Translations under genes and position numbers: made by a program
The notes under the pieces: model-generated
Told to the model about the DNA's origin: nothing
Seen by the model: the letters and a program-made list of their open reading frames with translations, nothing else
Database searches by the model: none
Shown here: positions 11,976 to 24,800 of the stretch, one piece after another
How the letters are laid out: each line of letters starts with the position of its first letter
Numbering within the stretch: position 1 is the stretch's first letter
NCBI GenBank assembly: GCA_028564705.1
Contig: JAPXFQ010000916.1
Coordinates: forward strand, 248,001 to 312,000
Source: Apricaphanius iberus
Taxonomy: Eukaryota; Chordata; Actinopteri; Cyprinodontiformes; Aphaniidae
Direction: 5' to 3'
DNA length: 64,000 nucleotides

Positions 11976-14050
11976 GAGGTTTTAGTTGAAGTAACAGATG
12001 GACTGTACATGAGCAAAAAAAAAAAAAAAACACTTGACAAAATGGTGAAACTAACAACTGTCAAACTGCTGCTTTTTACAGTTTTTTTTTTTTCTAAATA
12101 CCCCCATGTATTTTTCACTTGCAGGGTATGTGTGCACTGTATACAGTTACTGGTATTGTTGAACAGCTATCACAACTAAGATACTTCATTAGACTAAAGA
12201 TTGTGATCAAAATTCAACATTGTAGAGCTTATTTTTGATATTTTATTTCATGACATTCATTACTGTACTGTTTCTTTTGTTTTAGTTTTTGATTATGTGG
12301 TACAATCAGAAGATGCAAGCAGGCCTTGCACCTTATGTGCTCAGTGTTTTGTGTCTGGAGTGGTGGGAATGTTTTTTTTTTTTTATATATAATGCACATG
12401 GGGCTTTCTGTGATGCTGCTTTTGTATCTTACAAGGGACAAAAGGTCAGTAGTTTAACACTTAATATATATGAAGTCTAAACCCCAGCTCAGTGAACTTT
12501 TTAATGAAATGAAGGATCCTAGCTAGCAGTGTGATTTTTATCCTAACATTGACATGATGTAGTTCCAGTTCTGCTCAAGCTGTGTTTTCCCCAAATGCAC
12601 GTTGTGTCTGGTAGCTATGCTTGTTTCCAAAGTTATCTTTGGTGCAGCTTATATGGAGAATTTTTCTGTTGATGAGAGTATTTTTGTTTGTGTTTATGCA
12701 TGTCACTCACAATTGTTTAGAGATGGAATTTTTGCAATATGTAGAGCATTGTTGACACAACCTGTTACTATTTGCTGTTTTTTTTTTTCATTACACACAC
12801 ATTCTTTTACTTCTAGTCTGTGTCCAGGTCTGATTTGTTGTATAGGAATTGTGTCCATGTATGCTATCCTTACTGAAATTCCCTCGACTTGTTGGAGGAA
12901 CCAATAGTTAGTTCTGTTTGTACTCAGCAGTTGCTTTTTCTTGAAACATAAATGTCCCCAACTGATATCCATTATGGCTGCTGCACATATAAAAAATAGC
13001 GTAGGTTGTGGATATATGCAATTTATTAGCACTTCAGATCGTTTTTGTCACATTAAACCGATGGCACACATACTTTTCTTCAACCTCTGTTTAGGAACAT
13101 GTTCATTTTAGTGTATGAGTGCTTAAAATGAAAATAAATTTGTTTAATTCTATTCTTAATACTAATCTAGAAATCCCACAAGTTTTTCCAACCATAAATT
13201 GGAATCTGCTCATTACTTTATTCTTCAGTGCAACTTCTGGGGCAAGTTAGTTTTTACTTTTTGTCAAGTTGTGAAAAAAAGTATTCCCTGAATTTTCAAT
13301 AATTTCCTTTAAAATTGTACAAAGAGGATTTAAAATACAAAAGATGAGGTATCAAGGTCCATATGACTTGATCTCTAACCGGACATCCATAAATAGAGGC
13401 TTAAAATCAATAAGATCTGAGATCAGAGATGTCAGCCAACTAGTTAAAACAGAGGCAATATAGCGACAGCACAGGGTTTACCCTCCTCCTTGCCTGACAG
13501 ACTTTCCTGTTCTGCACATGCATTCCTTGCCTTACGTGATTGCAGTGGGTGTGGCCTGAAAGACTTTGGCTGCTGGCAGCTAGGAAGAACGTATGAGTTT
13601 TATTATTGTAGATTATTCACCAAGCACCCGGATGTTGTGAAAATTGTAGCACATGTATTGCAGCAACCCCTTCGGTATCAAACCTGTTCAGTTTTGGGGA
13701 AATATAACCTCTAAGCTCAGTCGGTCATTGATGTCTATTCTATCGATCCCCTCTCGCTATCCTCTTTCTCACAGGCTTTGCCATCCACAATGTTGCTTTT
13801 TGACCTAAATGTTTGAAATGTTTACATCACACACTATTTAATCTTAAGGTATTCGTATGTCTTATGAGAAATAATGAAACTAAATGAAGACTAGTATATC
13901 AAGAAATAACTTCTCTACTGTGGTTGAAACAAAATGCACTGGGAGAGTTTAGTATGCTTTTTACAGTATTTAACAATTCCATTTGTTATTGTGAATAGCT
14001 GAGTCTTTTAAAAGAAAGCCAAAATAAAATGACTTATTTATGAGTTTGTT
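11976..14050 (+). terminator. ERRFI1 3'UTR and poly(A) signals
   Basis: The stretch after the stop codon is AT-rich and non-coding, with homopolymer runs at 12015-12031 and 12080-12092. Two AATAAA hexamers are placed to end the transcript: 13133-13138 and 14023-14028. The second is followed by a TG/T-rich stretch (gagtttgtttcagtctctttt), as expected of a cleavage-stimulating element. Short and long 3' ends are both plausible. Open frames here are short and unsupported. Confidence 0.55.
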
Positions 14051-15416
14051 TCAGTCTCTTTTCTTAAATCTATCAGAGTGAACTCGGCTCCTTTCAGCTG
14101 TTAGGCCTGTTTTATCACCCACACGCCCTCATGCTGTGCCTGTGACTGGCCTCTATCCAGAGAAGAGTGACAGGTGTACAATCTTCCTCTTCCTGGTGAA
14201 AATGCATTTTCCTCCTTGCATGACTGCTTTTCTGTTCTCAGCCAGTTTTGCACACAAAGGTTTTTTACGCACTTTTAACAATAATTATTTTTTACCCTTT
14301 GGTTGAGTCCAGGTGGCTTACACATGGAGCACTAAAGGTCATATATTCACTAAATACGCTGCAGACCACCTGCTGTTATAATATACCTCCTCAAACCTTT
14401 CAGGCGGGCAATAATTTGTGGTTCTGTAGATTGGGTGTTGGTTTATCTATTTATTTTTGCAACAAAGGGTGGTAGTTCAATCTACTAAGGCCACACACAA
14501 ACCCTTTCACTTGGTTCACTCAGGCAAACTAGCTTGGCAACAGAGTGAGTGCTGATGACTGCCGAAGAAAGATGAATTGCTTGTTTTAAACATCTACTGA
14601 GGTGGAAATTAACAAGCAATTTTTGTGACTATAATTTGAATAGATACAGTACACCACTAATAGTAAGAAAAATATTTTCTGTAAATATGTTCAAGATTTT
14701 CATCTAAGGATATTTTTAAAATGAAATCATTTGGCTTTCCAATATATTTTTGTAGTCTTTCTCTTTCCTTATTTCATACACCAAAATTGGTCATAACTTC
14801 CTGTCTTCCTTGGTAAGCTGTTTTCAGTCTAATTGACTTCCTGTGAGTGACTTTACTTCAAGCATAAGATTTCTAACATGGCCTCAAAGTTCTCACCAAT
14901 TATTTGACTTGTGGAGCTTGTTCTGTGGATGAAAAGTATTACAATACTGCAGATGTGGTTCAATCTCAGAAATTGTTGCACACCCTCTGCTGGCTGTCCT
15001 GAGCAAAACATGCCTGCGTTTTACGTGTCAAAAATAAAGAAAAAATTAAGAAAAAAAAAAGATGTAGCTAATAAAATGCAATTCACTTGATAAAAAAAGA
15101 AAAAAGAAGTTGACTTAAGTTATTTTGTGTTGTTCACACTTCTGTCGAGAAATGCAAAGAATTAGCAACGGATCTTTCTGCTAATGTTTTTCAGAGGAAA
15201 CGGGCAAAGGAAGAACCATCTAGAACTGTTAACTACTTTTAACTTTGGACATTTTTCAATGTGTTGTTGTTTAAAGAACATTTAATGTCATTTTAAGTGC
15301 TGTTGTTACATTGTTTCAGAGACTCGTAAGATTCTTATTGGGTATTTGAATTTTTTTTTCCAGATTTGGGTTACATGGAGTACTAAGTAATTCAAATACT
15401 TCAGTAACTTCTTAGG

Positions 15417-15500
15417 GTGGCTGTAGCTCAGTAGTAGGGCCTTGGCTGGTGATTCAGAAATAATTGGTTCAATTCCAGTGTCCATCTGCCACATATTGTT
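15417..15500 (+). repeat. tRNA-like SINE fragment
   Basis: The segment contains an A-box-like tagctcagtag and a B-box-like ggttcaattcc at tRNA spacing. It matches the start of a widespread fish repeat of the type 'ggctgtagctcag ... ggttcgattcc'. It is truncated after about 85 bases, with no acceptor-stem pairing, so it is a retroposed fragment and not a working tRNA gene. Confidence 0.6.
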
Positions 15501-15744
15501 GTATTTTGGGCAATTAAATGTAATTAATTTAAAGAATTACAACCTGCTAAATTAAATATAATTAAGTAATATTTACCTTATTTCTGCTACAATGTTAAAT
15601 TGAGAGTTAAGAAAATTTTACTTGATAATGGCAAGAAGGTTATACTTGATATCACAGCATTACAATTTACTTAGCAATATTTTGTGCAAATACGTACAAT
15701 TATTTTATCCAGTAAATCCTACAACTTGTTTTTATCAGTGTATG

Positions 15745-16115
15745 TACAAAAAAATGTGTTGCATTTGCACTCAGTCCTTGGGGCTCCTTTTGTTTCAATT
15801 ATTGCATTGATGCAGCATGGCATGGAGGCAATCTAACAATAGTTCTGCTCAACTACTAAGAAAGCCCATGTTTTTTCAGTAGTGGCTTTATACTCATCTG
15901 TCCTCTTAGTTCTGGCACCACAGACATTGTCTCTAGTCCAGGAGTGGCTTGACACAAGGATTGAAAACATTGCAGCCTATGTCTGTGTATGTTTGGATTC
16001 ATTATTTTTGTTGACAGATTATTTAGAAATGACCATTAGAAACTCACAGAGGATGATAATAAAGGTCTGCTGGACAACTGTAAAGTCATCAGTCCTTGCC
16101 ATGATTGAACCATAA
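15745..16115 (-). pseudogene. Decayed Tc1-like transposase fragment
   Basis: The plus strand carries scrambled versions of Tc1 antisense landmarks: 'ggggctccttttg', 'cagcatggcatggaggcaatc', 'gcttgacacaaggattg' and 'ttggacaactgtaaagtcatcagtcc..gccatgattg'. These occur in the same order as the end, middle and start of a fish Tc1-like transposase gene read on the minus strand (compare the intact copy at 47784-48788). Most of the catalytic core is deleted and the reading frame is lost. Confidence 0.65.
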
Positions 16116-16320
16116 TATAACATTTCTATATTCTTTAGTCATGACTTAGTTATTTTTTAGCTGTAAGCCCACTGAATTCACAGTCTGGCCTGGGGTCTTT
16201 CTCCGTGGACTGTGCTGAGAAGGTTCTTTCTTGTTACTCAGGCTGTACTCCCAGAATCCAAAAAGATGAATATGAGGTTATTTGGCTGTACCAAAATGGC
16301 CTGTAGGTAAGAATTTGTAT

Positions 16321-17760
16321 TTAGATCGATGTCTGTATTATATGTCTCTGTGTATCCCTGTGATTAAGTGGTGGTCTGTCCAGGGAGTACCCTGCCTCTT
16401 GCAGTGACAGCTGTAGATGGAATCCTCCATGACCCTGCAAAAATAAGTAGTTGGATTGATGAATAGAGTAGCTGAAAGCTATAATTTTAAAAATTAACAA
16501 AAAAACAACAACACAAACATTTTTCTGCAATACGATTTTTCTATATGGTAATAATAGAATAGATGAAAACCAGAAACAATTTTGTTCCAGCATTTCCCCA
16601 AATTATATTTTAGAAATCTGAATCATAATAATCAACACAAATTAAATTAAAACAAATAAGAAAGAAGAAAAGGCTAATCTTATAAGAATTAAATATGTAC
16701 AGGGACTTGAAATGTCAGTGAAATTATATTATTATCATTATTATCATTATTATTATTATTATACAAAACAAACACTGAAATAAATAACCAATTTCCAGTT
16801 AAATTCACATTTGGTTTTTGTTACACGTGTAACAGCTTGAATAGTATACGTTTTAAAAAAGCACAAAGAAGAAAAGTAAAGCGTGTTTACACTCTTGCAG
16901 GTAGTATTTTATTTGTACCATGTGTAAAACCCATAGGTAAAACCCCAAACTCAGAACTCCAAACGAATAAATTTTTCTTTGCATGTATCTTTCCTATCAT
17001 TTCCTGTGAAAGGTGGACAGAATTGTGACTATTTAACCCAACATTAAGTGCATAATGTGTTCGGGTCAGAACCCTGTATGTGGAAAAAAAATACAAAAAA
17101 AGTAGAGAAATTAGTTAGTGCGTTTCATGGTTGTGGCCACTAGATAGAGACAAAGATCATTCAATGCTTCGTTCAGCTCAGCTGCGTATGTCCAACCAGC
17201 ACTTTAGGTTAACCTTATGGAAATGTTTCTTCATCTGATGAAGTTCGGTACAGCATAGTTCCGTTTATTTTTTTAAACTGAAGAACAGGAATACATATTA
17301 ATGAATATTTGCATGCCAATACATGAGATGATAATCAAGTGTCTAATTTACGTATCTAGTCCCACTGGCAGATTGGTGTTAAAACACAAGTAAAAAGGAA
17401 TAAACAAACAAACAAAAGCAAAACCAATATAATACTAAAGAAGATTAGAACTACTTAAATGGGAAAACCGCCTTACTGAAATCATGAGGCAGCCACTTTT
17501 TAGTTGAGGTCCACAGCAGCAAAGACCAACTAATCGTTGCTTCAGAAATGGAGCACTTTCAGGTCACTTGTTTATCAAATCCCAATAAAACGGAATTAAA
17601 TGTTGATGATTAATCTCCCCTTTCATTTCTACATTTTCTCATTTTACATAAACAAACAATAACGTATATCTCTGCCATCTAGTGACAGGAAATGGTAATG
17701 GTCATTTGGGAGCTCCAGTGGAGATTTTTTGTGGATTTAAAATCCATTCGTCCATTCATC
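16321..17760. other. Intergenic, no gene recognised
   Basis: AT-rich DNA with a short ATT/ATC microsatellite at about 16725-16762. A brief segment near 16360-16460 recalls a fish repeat tail ('gtggtctgtccagggagtaccctgcctcttgc'). Nothing coding is supported. Confidence 0.5.
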
Positions 17761-17836
17761 CATCCGACGCGTGGTTGCAGGGGGGCTGGTGGCACATTCA
17801 GGCAGTTTATTTTTTGGTTGTCATGTTGTTGTTTTT

Positions 17837-18035
17837 TTACCTACTTATTCCAAAGGGCAATTTAGAGTGACCAATTAAACTAGCAGTCATGTTTTTGGAC
17901 TGTGGGAGAAAGCCCGAGTACTGGAGGGAACCCATCCAAACATGATGCAAAAAGACCCTAGGCCAGGTTTTGAACCCAAAACCTCCTTGCTGTAAGGCAA
18001 CAGCACTATCAATTATGCCACTGTGCAGCCTGGTT
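17837..18035 (-). repeat. Dispersed fish tRNA-like repeat, minus orientation
   Basis: Read on the minus strand the sequence begins with a tRNA-like head (cacagtggcataattgatag ... ggttttgggttcaaaacctg). It continues through landmarks of a very common fish repeat: 'ctttctcccacagtccaaaaacatg' and 'ttaattggtcactctaaattgccc'. The copy is degenerate and truncated. A sister copy lies at about 50288-50560 on the other strand. Confidence 0.65.
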
Positions 18036-18689
18036 TTAAAATATAAATGTAAATATAGTAATCCAAAACATGATCTTAAAATAGCATAACTACCTCTTAG
18101 ACACAAAAAGCAGGCCTTTTCTATAGGCTAAAAAGTTCTTCAAAATGAGTAGATTCTCAGTTTAGCTTTAAAAAAACCCCAACTGTTTTTCACTATGAGG
18201 AACATACTATTAAATTGCTCTGGATGGCAGTACTTTCTCCTTCATGTGCTTCCAAGTTGGAGATCTTTTTGAACTGATTATTTCCCTTAGCTCAAACACA
18301 GAAAAGTGTTTGTTCGATTGCCTTTTTACATCTGCCTCTAATCATCCAAGTCAGTCTTTTTCATTCTGGCTCATTATAAGACTGCAGGAAAAATAATCTC
18401 AAGTCACCTATGAAACTCAATGACTAAAATCTATCATATCTTAAAGACCCAGCTCACAGACTGCTGGCTTACCTCTGGATTATAGATTATCTGAAAGTAG
18501 AATGGGAGCAGAGGATTAAGTTATCAAGCTCCTCTCTTGTAGAACCGACTGCCAGCAATGGGTTCAGATTGCGGACACACTTTCTAGTTTTGTGACTGGG
18601 GTTTGCAGCGGTGAATTTGAAGCATTCATTTAGTTATTTAAGCCTTAACTGTTGAGAGACCTCCAATGATGCTGTCAGTGACATCTTTT

Positions 18690-20095
18690 TCTTTTGTCTT
18701 TTCCCTTTATAGGTCGCCACAGCGAATCATCTGTCTCCATTTAGTCCTATCCTCTGCATCATCTGCATCCTGTACCCTCACACCAACTAACTCATGTCCT
18801 CTTTCACCACATCAGTAAATCTCATTTTTGGTCTTCCTCTCTGCCTTCTGGCTGGTGGCTTCATCCTTAGCATTCTTCTACCAATATAAGTGTTATCTCT
18901 CCACTGAACATGTCCGAAACATCTCAGTCTGGCCTCCTTGGCTTTATCCCCAAAACATTCAACATGAACTGTCCTTCTGATGTACTCATTCCTGATCCTA
19001 TCCATTCTTGTCACTCCCAACGAGCATCTCAACATCTTCAGTTCTGCAACCTCCAGTTCTGCTTCCTGTCTTTTCCTCATAGGTACTGTCTCTAGACTGT
19101 ACAACATCGCTGGTCTCGCTACTGTCTTGTACACCTTCCCTTCATTCTTGCTGAAACCTTTTTATCACACATCACACCTGATACTTTTCTCCACCCGTTT
19201 CAGCCAGTTTGCACATGCTTCTTTACCTCTTTTCCACACTCTCCATTGCATTAGACTGTTGACCTCAAGTATTTAAGTCCTCTACTTTCTTCACTACCAC
19301 TCCCTGTAACTCCACCGTTCCACTTGTGTCTTTCTAATTTATACACATGTATTCTGCCTTGCTGTGTTTCATTTCCTTCTTTTCCAATCACCACCCTCTC
19401 AACTCTCAGTGTTCCCTGCATCAAATCATCTAGTTCAGTCCAGAATTTCTGCTTCTCTTCTAACTCACATCATACTTGTGTGGCATAACCACTAACAATA
19501 TTGATCATTATTCCTTCCATGTCAAGCTTCAGGCTCATCAACCTATTTAACACTCTTTCCAAGACATTCCTAGCAAATTCCTCCTTCAAGATAACTCCTA
19601 CTCCATTTCTCTTTCCATCTATCCATGGTAGAACAACTTGAATCCTTCTTCTAAGCTTCTAGCCTTGCTATCTTTCCAACTGGTCTCCTGGACACATATA
19701 ATATCCACTTTCCTTCTCTGCATCATGTCCACCAGCTTTCTAGCTTTAACTGTCATAGTCCCAACTTTCTGCACACAGGTCCTCTATAACAAGTCCCTAC
19801 TCTTAATTCCACTCTCTTGAATTTCATTTTCTCTCTCTGCCTACCAACACACCTTCCTCCTCTCCTCCATTGACCAGCAGTAGTCCAATTTCCACAGGCA
19901 CCCTGTGGGTCAACAGCACCGATGGCAGTCGTTGTTAACCTGGGCCTCGACTGATCCGGTATGGAGTTCATGTTTGTGATTTGCGTAGTTAATTTCACTT
20001 AGGTTTTACCTTGTATACCCTTCCTGACACAAATGCAGAGGCATTTTTCCGGACTTTGGACCGGCAGAAGAAATCACTGGCTGGTGACCCCTTAT
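18690..20095 (-). mobile_element. Internally deleted non-LTR retrotransposon (LINE)
   Basis: A minus-strand frame (19134-18787) encodes the C-terminal part of a fish LINE polyprotein, with YKTVARPAMLYSLETV, LKMLRCSLGVTRMDRIRNEY and a GRPKMRF basic tail. The remainder toward 20095 matches the endonuclease end and 5' region of the same family, which is present more completely at 56405-60650. Near 19385 the sequence jumps from the post-RT region straight to the endonuclease, so the reverse-transcriptase core (about 2.2 kb by comparison with the other copy) is missing. The element is dead. The clade is not assigned here. Confidence 0.8.
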
Positions 20096-20394
20096 GGTTG
20101 TATTGATGCTGTCAATGACTGTTTGTAGTTTTATTCTTTTAGCATGTATTTATACAGCAACACATAAACACAGTCTGGTTCTGCTGGCAGTGTCAGTCTG
20201 TTAAAAGACAGTTACATCAAGCAAAAAATGTTTAAGCAATTAATGTAAAATAGAAAACTAGAGAGTCAGAAGGAATAATCAGCTTAAGAGTGATGATAAT
20301 CTTGGAGTTCAAAATAGCATCTGCCTTGAAATGGTCCTCCTTCATTTTTCCATACTCTTTGCAAAATGCACATGTGCCAATAGTAACAAACTAT

Positions 20395-20900
20395 ATACTC
20401 ATTATGATTCTAGAGTGCAGTAGCTTTGTCTTTTCTGACCACAAAACCTTTCTCCAGAAGTAATCTGGTTTGTCCGAATAGGCACTTTCAAGCTTTCAAT
20501 AAAGTTTGAATGATTCAGTTTTGGCACAGAAGCTTTTATTTTGGTCATCACCATCTCAATTCAAGGAAATGTAAAACTGAGTTCACTGTTGACAGTACTG
20601 CTGATGCTCCAGCAGCCTACAGTTTATGGAAAGTTTAAAACTTAGTTCTTAATTTGGTTTTAGTGATCCTTCTAGCCAACATATTTTCATCTGGGTGTGG
20701 TTGAAATCTGGACACAAATAGGTGTCTCAAGAAAAATGACCCCAAACTTGTTGGATGACGCTATCATTAGGTGATCGGAATGGCCCTCCCAACGCCCTGA
20801 CCTCAATGCTGCTGAAAATTTCTTCACAAATCAATCAAAAGTCTAGTGTTTGAAAGGTCACAAAAGGGGCCTCATATCGTCATGAATACTTTCACAAAAA
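20395..20900. mobile_element. Decayed Tc1/mariner fragments
   Basis: The block holds fragments resembling Tc1-family transposase sequence. Examples are 'tctgaccacaaaacctttctccagaag' near 20440 and 'ggaatggccctcccaacgcc' followed by a version of the Tc1 'PDLNPIEN' coding motif near 20780-20820, with many substitutions and frame breaks. Boundaries and orientation are uncertain because the pieces appear rearranged. Confidence 0.45.
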
Positions 20901-21088
20901 TCTTGATAAACTTTGGCAAATAAATTACTTAACAAATAATATATTGTTTGCACCTCATAAATATATTCATTTTTTTCTGGTGTGTTTTCTGTACCATTTA
21001 AGAATGTAAAGTATTTAGTTTTGGGTTTTTTTGCTCGCAGAAACAAACAAAATCAACACTTTTTAGTAGTTCAAAACTTCTTTGTGAG

Positions 21089-21137
21089 TTTATTACAGAA
21101 CTTTAGTTACTGCAGCTAAGTAGACTTTAAGTTTATT
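21089..21137 (-). terminator. Candidate poly(A) signals of the mucin gene
   Basis: On the minus strand, AATAAA hexamers occur at 21137-21132 and 21094-21089. These are the first canonical signals I see downstream of the mucin stop codon at 21883-21881. They would give a 3'UTR of about 0.75-0.8 kb. The short open frame at 21437-21156 lies inside this presumed UTR and overlaps a dispersed fish repeat ('ccaaagtgctttatgtaa'), so it is not called as a gene. Confidence 0.4.
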
Positions 21138-21880
21138 ATCATTCTTAGAAATCCATCATAAATTCTTTATAGAGCACTTCCCATACAAAAGGAAAATCAA
21201 TCCAAAGTGCTTTATGTAAGACAAAAACAGGAGACAATTAAAACTATCTAAAAAAACATCTATGAGATCAACAAGATTAAGCATTGAAAATAAAGAAAAG
21301 AAGATGTACACAAAAGTGTAGCTGGCAGAGATGTTTGGTTTGAAGGACTCAGAACACACATCTCTGTGTACGACGCTGCCACCATTAATGCTGCTCATGA
21401 TGTTGGCGAGACATTTGAAAATACCAGAAAATCTCAAATCCTGATCCTGAAAAAAAAAATAAGATCAGAAATGCTAGAAAACACAATAAAAATAATACTG
21501 AATTAAAAATACAAAGGAAATAAAAATAAATATAAAACCAAACAAAAAGGCAGATTACATGTATATTAGAGCTATAATTAACATAAGATTAAAGGTGTAA
21601 TTTAGGAATTAATAAATCTAAATTGGGATTAAATTATCTTTACTAAAGAAGCTGAAAGTCAAACTAAAAATACAAATATTTGGTTTAATTTCAAAAACAT
21701 CAGTGGTCGTCAATGCCTTTTGATCTGCAGAGGAATAAGGAAACAATGTCTCACAGGGGACGTTTTTGTTCTTTATAATGGTATTATCAGGAAACATAAT
21801 TTTAACATGAACACAATTTGTAAATCCGCATAGAAGTTCCAAAGCAAATAAAGATATTTGAGTTGCTCTTACATTTTTTT

Positions 21881-24800
21881 CTAAGTAGTCATTGGCTTGT
21901 AGATGCCTTGAAATCCAAAATTGCCAATTCCTGAAAAAAAGAAAAGCATCATATACATAAATTATTTATTATTTGTTAATGGTAATTTAAAGTAGATTCA
22001 ACAATATGAAAGAAAACAACATAAAAGCCCCTACGTCTATTTGAGAAATCCAAGAAATCCTCTTCAAAAGGTTGCACTGTGTCATTCAAACAGTTTCTTT
22101 TCCTAATTAAAAAAAAAGAAAAAAAAACTTTTTTCTGTAAATGATTTCGGATAAAAATGTATGTAGATGTTACCAGATGTAGTAAAGAGTTATTAAAACC
22201 CACCATAGTTCTGGGTGTCTCCTCCTAATAACAACAATGGTGACGATGATAATCAAAAGTAGGATTGCCACTGCCAGAGATCCAAAGAGCGCTCCATAGA
22301 AACCTGGACCTCTTCGGAAAAACTCACATCTTGGACCATAGTACTGCTGTAAACTGTTCTGATAACAACTGAGGTAAAGTGTAGATCGGATTAACAATAG
22401 TAAAATGATGGGGGAAATAAAGTACATTTAATTCATCTTGTTTTGACCTGTTGATCTGTCCTGCTCAGCCCCACCCCAGGAACGCAAACAAACCCAAAGC
22501 ATTCAACTACCAGTTTTTTGGAAATAAACAGACTCAGGCAGTCTTGCTATTTGTTGCATAGAGAAGCATTAGGACCTGTGAACCTTTAGCAGTTTTGTGG
22601 GCTTTATTTATGTTTTAGGACAAAAAAATAGTTAAACAATATTCCTGGGAAATTTGCAAAACCACTACATGGGATCCAGAGAGGATAAGCAATTGAGTTT
22701 ATTTTATCCCGTATCTCAAAACAAAACAAAAAATGGATAAACATCTCCATTGGATAAATTGGCGTGGCAGATCACACCACTCAATGTGACAACTATAAAA
22801 AAAAAAAACTATGTTTTTAGTTTTTTTAGTAAGACAATGATCTTGTATTATCTCAGCAATCTGGTGATTGCAGCTCCTAGAAGCTAACAATTAGCATCCC
22901 CAAAACACGACACAGCAAGTTCCGTATTTGTCGAGATAACATATTACCTTTGCATTTTTTACCCGTGGAAGAGGAGCTGAAGAAGAAGTGGTTGGAACTG
23001 GTTTTGGAAACATCATAGGCAAATTACAACTTGGAGCTAAGTGACTTCATAACAACGCACCTAATGCTGCATTCACACCGCCCCAAACGGCAGCATCAGT
23101 TGCGGCAAGATTACATGTAAAGTCTATGGTCAAGTCTGTCAGAGGTCCGTCAGAGTCTCTGTGGTGAGTTGTGTGCGTTGGCTTCGTCAACTTTTCAAGC
23201 ATTACTTGCGTTGCAAGCGGCAACATAGCAAACGCAAGCAAAGCAGAAGTTCAGCTAGCTGAACATTTGACAGACTTGACGCATTTGACGCCGTGCGGCA
23301 ACCAATCAGAGTGTCTTACTGTAGTGACGTCGCCCGATCCACTAGTATTTTAAACATCTGGTAGAGAAAGGCTCGCCCACGTGCTTTGGGAGCTTCAGCT
23401 TAAAAATTTATATACGTCAAGCTACGAGTTGGGAGCGTTGCTTGACACAGACAAAGTTTGCGGTCTGAACACACCATTACAGTTTATGTAGTTGTATTTA
23501 AAACCAGCATCTGTACAGTCACAACAGTGGAAAACAAGCTCCCAGACTGTAAATAAAAAATAACATTTTCAGACAGTTTTTTTTATTGTTTAAGTATCGT
23601 TTTAAAATGCGCATTGAAAATTAAATGTACTACATCGGCTAACATTTAAATATCCATGACAACAACCACCCAGAGATGTAGCTTTAACTATACTCAAACC
23701 TATCCTAAGATTCAAACCCCAAATTGCAAAATCAGCAGCTAAATCTTTTGGCTTACCCAATGCTCTCCGTGAGCCTCTCCGCTCATCAGCAGAAGACTGG
23801 AGGAGGGCAGACTGGGATGTGACCACAGATAAGACGAGGGATGAAATTTAAGCATATTACTAAGCGGCAGAAAAGAAACTAACAAGGATTCCCTCAGTGG
23901 TGGCAATTGAATAGGGAAGAGCCCCGTGCCGAATCCCTGTTCAACATGCAGGCGTGGGGCGTACAGCAGACCGCTTGCCTGGTGTGGCTCAGGAACCTGA
24001 GTCATCCTTATAGTGTGAGCATATAGTAAAGGCCCCTGTCGTGCTGGGGTCCAGTCTTGTTTGAGAATGCAGCCTAAACAGGGTGGTAAACTATATCTAA
24101 GGCTAAATACCAACACATCTCACATTACACTTTACTGATTTTTGTAAACAGAGACAGTGTAAGGGTTGTGTTGCAGTTAGCCAGGACAGAAATTTGCATG
24201 TCATTAGTCTTAATGAGCAAGCCCTCGAATCTTGTCCTGTAGCCCATCCTACTCAGGCCCTGAACTGAAATACAATGAAAACAAGAGACTGAAAATATTT
24301 TTTTCACATTAACCAACTCATACGGCATTCTTTCATACCAGAGAACACGGAAAAATGTATAAAAACAACAGTAATTGAGACCTTTAAGCCAAACACCTAG
24401 CAGGATATTATTATGTTAACTGATGGTAAAAAATGTAACACCTTACCCTGCTTTACATGACCAGTGCTAGTTTTCAATTATTATTCTATCTTTAAAGATG
24501 ATTGACACTAGATGAGGCTTCACCCTCTTGCTTTGTGAGCTGAAAATTTGTGCCTGTAATTTCATTTTCTTTTCATATAGGCTAATTCCAATTAAAAATT
24601 ATGTACATCGCCCTCATTGCCGACCTTACTGAAGCCTCCATTAAGATATTAAATGTTACTGCCTTCAAAAGTTGTCAAGAACTTATTGAAGAACAGTTTC
24701 AGTACTGACAGCTCTCACACATGCAGTTAGCTGAGACAGCTTTTCTGAGTTAGTAACAGTAACTAAAAGGGGTGGGGTTTAGCAAGACTTAGCCACAGGT

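Noticed and set aside
15417..15500. Genuine tRNA gene
   Set aside because: A and B boxes are present but there is no acceptor-stem pairing and the fragment continues into repeat sequence.
21976..22034. Mucin tail read through the last donor to a stop at 21976
   Set aside because: A GTAGGG donor at 22034 and a strong acceptor at 21931 join in phase to a short exon ending TAG, which is a better fit; kept only as an alternative.
23739..24116. 125-codon minus-strand frame in the mucin intron
   Set aside because: It is antisense to the 28S rRNA fragment; no family resemblance or splice context.
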